64,000 bases of DNA from Actinospica robiniae DSM 44927 (GTDB taxonomy: Bacteria > Actinomycetota > Actinomycetes > Streptomycetales > Catenulisporaceae), in contig NZ_KI632511.1 of NCBI RefSeq assembly GCF_000504285.1, positions 5,996,154 to 6,060,153 on the forward strand. Reading direction: 5' to 3'. A model generated the notes under the pieces. It saw only the letters and a list, made by a program, of their open reading frames with translations. It had not been told where the DNA came from and did not search any database. Positions 62,265 through 64,000 of the stretch are shown piece by piece. The position numbers and the translations under genes are program-made. Each line of letters opens with the position of its first letter. Within the stretch, counting starts at the first letter, position 1.

Positions 62265-63374
62265 ATGCTTGTTCAACGTGTCGTGTCGCCGGCTACGCGG
62301 CTGGAGTCCTGGACGGTGCTCGGGGGCGACGGGCTTCCGGTCGGGCCGGTCGAGCGGTATCTGGCCTACCTGACTGATATCGAGCGGTCGCCGAACACCG
62401 TCAAGGCGTACGCGCACGATCTGAAGGACTATTTCGTCTTCCTCGGACAGCACGGGCTGGATTGGCGGGAGGTGCGGCTGGAGGACATCGGCGAGTTCGT
62501 AGCCTGGCTGCGCAGGCCGCCGCGGATGCGCGGCCGGAACATAGCGGTGCTTCCGTCGGTGACCGCGCACTGCTCAGAGTCGACGGTGAACCGGAAGCTG
62601 GCGGCGTTGTCTGCGTTCTACCAGCATGCGGCCCGTCAGGGCGTGGACCTGGGTGAGTTGCTGGTCACCTGGCAGCCGGCCCGGGCCCGGCGGGGTTCGT
62701 GGAAGCCGTTCCTGCACCATGTCAATCCTGGTGCTCCGGTGGCGCGGCGCACGATCGCGATGAAGGCGCCGAAGAAGCTGCCGCGTGTGCTGACCGTGGC
62801 GGAGGCGCAGGCGGTGCTGGATGGCTGCACCCGGCTGCGGGACCGGTTCTTGTTCGCGGTGCTGCACGAGACCGGGGTTCGGATCGGCGAGGCGCTCGGG
62901 CTGCGGCATGAGGACGTCGCCGCCGCCGAGCGGGAGCTGGTGGTGGTTCCCAGGCACAACGACAACGGCGCCCGCACCAAGTCCCGGCAGTCGCGCACCG
63001 TTCCGGTCAGCGCGCAGTTGGTCCGGCTCTACGCCGACTACCTGCACGGCGAGTACGGGGATCTGGACAGCGACTACGTGTTCGTGAATCTGTGGGGTGA
63101 ACCGGTCGGGCGGCCGCTGGCCTACGGGGCGGTCTACGACCTGGTCCGAAGGCTGCGCCGGTCGCTCGGGATCGATTTCGACCCGCACTGGTTCCGGCAC
63201 GGGGCGGCCACCCGCATGCTGCGCGACGGTGTGCCGATCGAGGTGGTCTCGACGATCCTCGGCCATGCGGACCTGAGTACGACCCTGGACGTCTACGGCC
63301 ATCTCACAGCCGAGGATGCCCGGCGGGCCCTGGAGGCTGCGGGCTGGTTCGCCGGCCGTGAGGTACGGCTGTGA
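62265..63374 (+). CDS. tyrosine recombinase (first of a Tn554/RIT-type set)
   Basis: 369 residues from ATG 62265, with GGAG 8 nt upstream. N-terminal SAM-like core-binding domain (RYLAYLTDIERSPNTVKAYA) and catalytic domain with Arg206 (ETGVRIGEALGL), Lys239 region, His308/Arg311 (DPHWFRHGAATRM), His334 (LGHADLSTTLDVYGH) and Tyr344. All catalytic residues are present. Its TGA overlaps the GTG of the next gene. Two coupled recombinase genes point to a Tn554-like or recombinase-trio element. ISL3 and IS3 scraps lie to its left, so the element's left end is probably near 62.15-62.2 kb. Confidence 0.9.
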   Translation: MLVQRVVSPATRLESWTVLGGDGLPVGPVERYLAYLTDIERSPNTVKAYAHDLKDYFVFLGQHGLDWREVRLEDIGEFVAWLRRPPRMRGRNIAVLPSVTAHCSESTVNRKLAALSAFYQHAARQGVDLGELLVTWQPARARRGSWKPFLHHVNPGAPVARRTIAMKAPKKLPRVLTVAEAQAVLDGCTRLRDRFLFAVLHETGVRIGEALGLRHEDVAAAERELVVVPRHNDNGARTKSRQSRTVPVSAQLVRLYADYLHGEYGDLDSDYVFVNLWGEPVGRPLAYGAVYDLVRRLRRSLGIDFDPHWFRHGAATRMLRDGVPIEVVSTILGHADLSTTLDVYGHLTAEDARRALEAAGWFAGREVRL

Positions 63375-64000
63375 GCGGCGAGGCGATGCCCGGACCCGCG
63401 CCGGACGAGCCGGGCTGGCGCTATCCGCCGGGGCTCAGCGAGATGCTGGTGGCGGCGGTGCGCATCGAGTTCCGCGCTGCGGTGTTGGTCATCGACCCGG
63501 CCGATCCGGTGTTCGGGGGCGTGCCGTGCCTGGTCGGTACGTGTCGGCGGGCCGCGCGGGTGCACGAGTTGTGCAGCGCTCATTTCCAGCGCTGGGCCGC
63601 GCTCGGGCGGCCGGAGAAGTCGGCCTGGGTCCAGGCGGCCGATGCCGCGGTCCGCGGCGACGGCCGGGTGAAGTCCTGCGCGGTGCCGGGATGCGGTTTC
63701 GGACGCAACAGCACAGGGCTCTGTGTCATGCACATCAAGGCATGGCGCCGCGCCGGCGGCCCGGAGACCGAGTCGTGGATCGGCTCGGGTGTCGTTGCCG
63801 TATCGAGCGCACGCTACGGGATCTGCCGCCTGGCCGGCTGCGAACTGTGGGCGGCGAAGACAGGGCTGTGCGTTTCGCACGCCCAGCGGTGGCGCCAGGC
63901 CGGCCGCCCGGACGTCGAGGCGTTCGTCGCTGCCCACGCCGCGACCCCGGCGCACTGCGAGACGATAGACCTGCTAATCCTGCCGCCCCGGCTCCGCCTG
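63371..64000 (+). CDS. TnpB-like recombinase partner with zinc-knuckle repeats, runs off the window
   Basis: GTG 63371 overlaps the previous stop (GTGA). The visible 210 residues include three tandem repeats of a Cys-x4-Cys...Leu-Cys-x2-His-x3-Trp pattern: CLVGTCRRAARVHELCSAHF, CAVPGCGFGRNSTGLCVMHI and CRLAGCELWAAKTGLCVSHA, each followed by a RRW/RW-type helix and a GRP or GGP turn. Such knuckles precede the tyrosine recombinase domain in actinobacterial TnpB-type proteins; the catalytic part must lie beyond 64000. The frame is open to the last base. Confidence 0.8.
   Translation, partial: MSGEAMPGPAPDEPGWRYPPGLSEMLVAAVRIEFRAAVLVIDPADPVFGGVPCLVGTCRRAARVHELCSAHFQRWAALGRPEKSAWVQAADAAVRGDGRVKSCAVPGCGFGRNSTGLCVMHIKAWRRAGGPETESWIGSGVVAVSSARYGICRLAGCELWAAKTGLCVSHAQRWRQAGRPDVEAFVAAHAATPAHCETIDLLILPPRLRL

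Overview
The window is 64 kb of very GC-rich, gene-dense chromosome from a high-GC actinomycete. The case rests on an almost invariant BldC, a DUF3073 protein, a mycothiol-type DinB/MDMPI enzyme, a mycosin protease, an Lsr2-type domain, many GTG starts, and repeated -10 boxes (TANNNT) lying 6-8 nt upstream of start codons, the layout of leaderless transcripts. The gene order bldC - valine dehydrogenase - DUF3073 - purM - purF - (secreted protein) - sterol-carrier-like - purL - purQ - purS - purC - purB - purD matches the Streptomyces-type purine locus. I would place it in or near Streptomycetales/Catenulisporales, without a genus.

Layout. 0-6 kb: hypotheticals, dCTP deaminase, tRNA-Gly(CCC), small membrane proteins, and an ArsR-type regulator with its MFS exporter behind three tandem palindromes. 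5.6-11.7 kb: PaiB-like protein, an alkyltransferase-like protein lacking its cysteine, and a five-gene Zur-type zinc-uptake operon that ends in an rRNA-type methyltransferase. 11.8-16 kb: HrpA helicase and bldC. 16.6-34.4 kb: the purine locus, in which an IS4-type element with a 10-bp target duplication has split a secreted beta-helix/PKD/propeller gene. 34.4-41.7 kb: two CrcB fluoride channels around a DUF190 protein, a nucleotidyltransferase, a Tat-exported GH10 xylanase with paired CGAAA/TTTCG palindromes, an MFS exporter, an M17 aminopeptidase and a mycothiol-type enzyme.

41.8-47.6 kb is accessory. It holds a string of small overlapping genes of unknown function around a half-size glycosyltransferase-like protein; three of these genes carry frameshifts. 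It is followed by a short type VII secretion locus: a WXG100-like gene, a long WXG100-domain protein and a mycosin. At 48.15 kb lies the 3' half of a tRNA-Lys, shaped like a tRNA attachment site.

48-64 kb is a turnover zone. Live genes: an ERCC4-nuclease/Lsr2 fusion, a large unknown protein, a CMD-family protein, an STAS protein, a secreted TNT (NAD+ glycohydrolase) toxin, a membrane-anchored XRE protein, an MDR oxidoreductase, a BrkB/YihY protein, and a tyrosine recombinase coupled to a zinc-knuckle second recombinase that runs off the end. Between them are relics: two partial ERCC4-gene copies, a group II intron reverse transcriptase scrap, IS3 and ISL3 transposase pieces, a TetR tail and a tandem pair of small paralogues.

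The purine genes cover every named Pur enzyme from PurD to PurB except PurN, PurE/PurK and PurH. The best candidates for something undescribed are the 41.8-44.2 kb cassette beside the mycosin locus, and the ERCC4-Lsr2 nuclease with its decayed duplicates.
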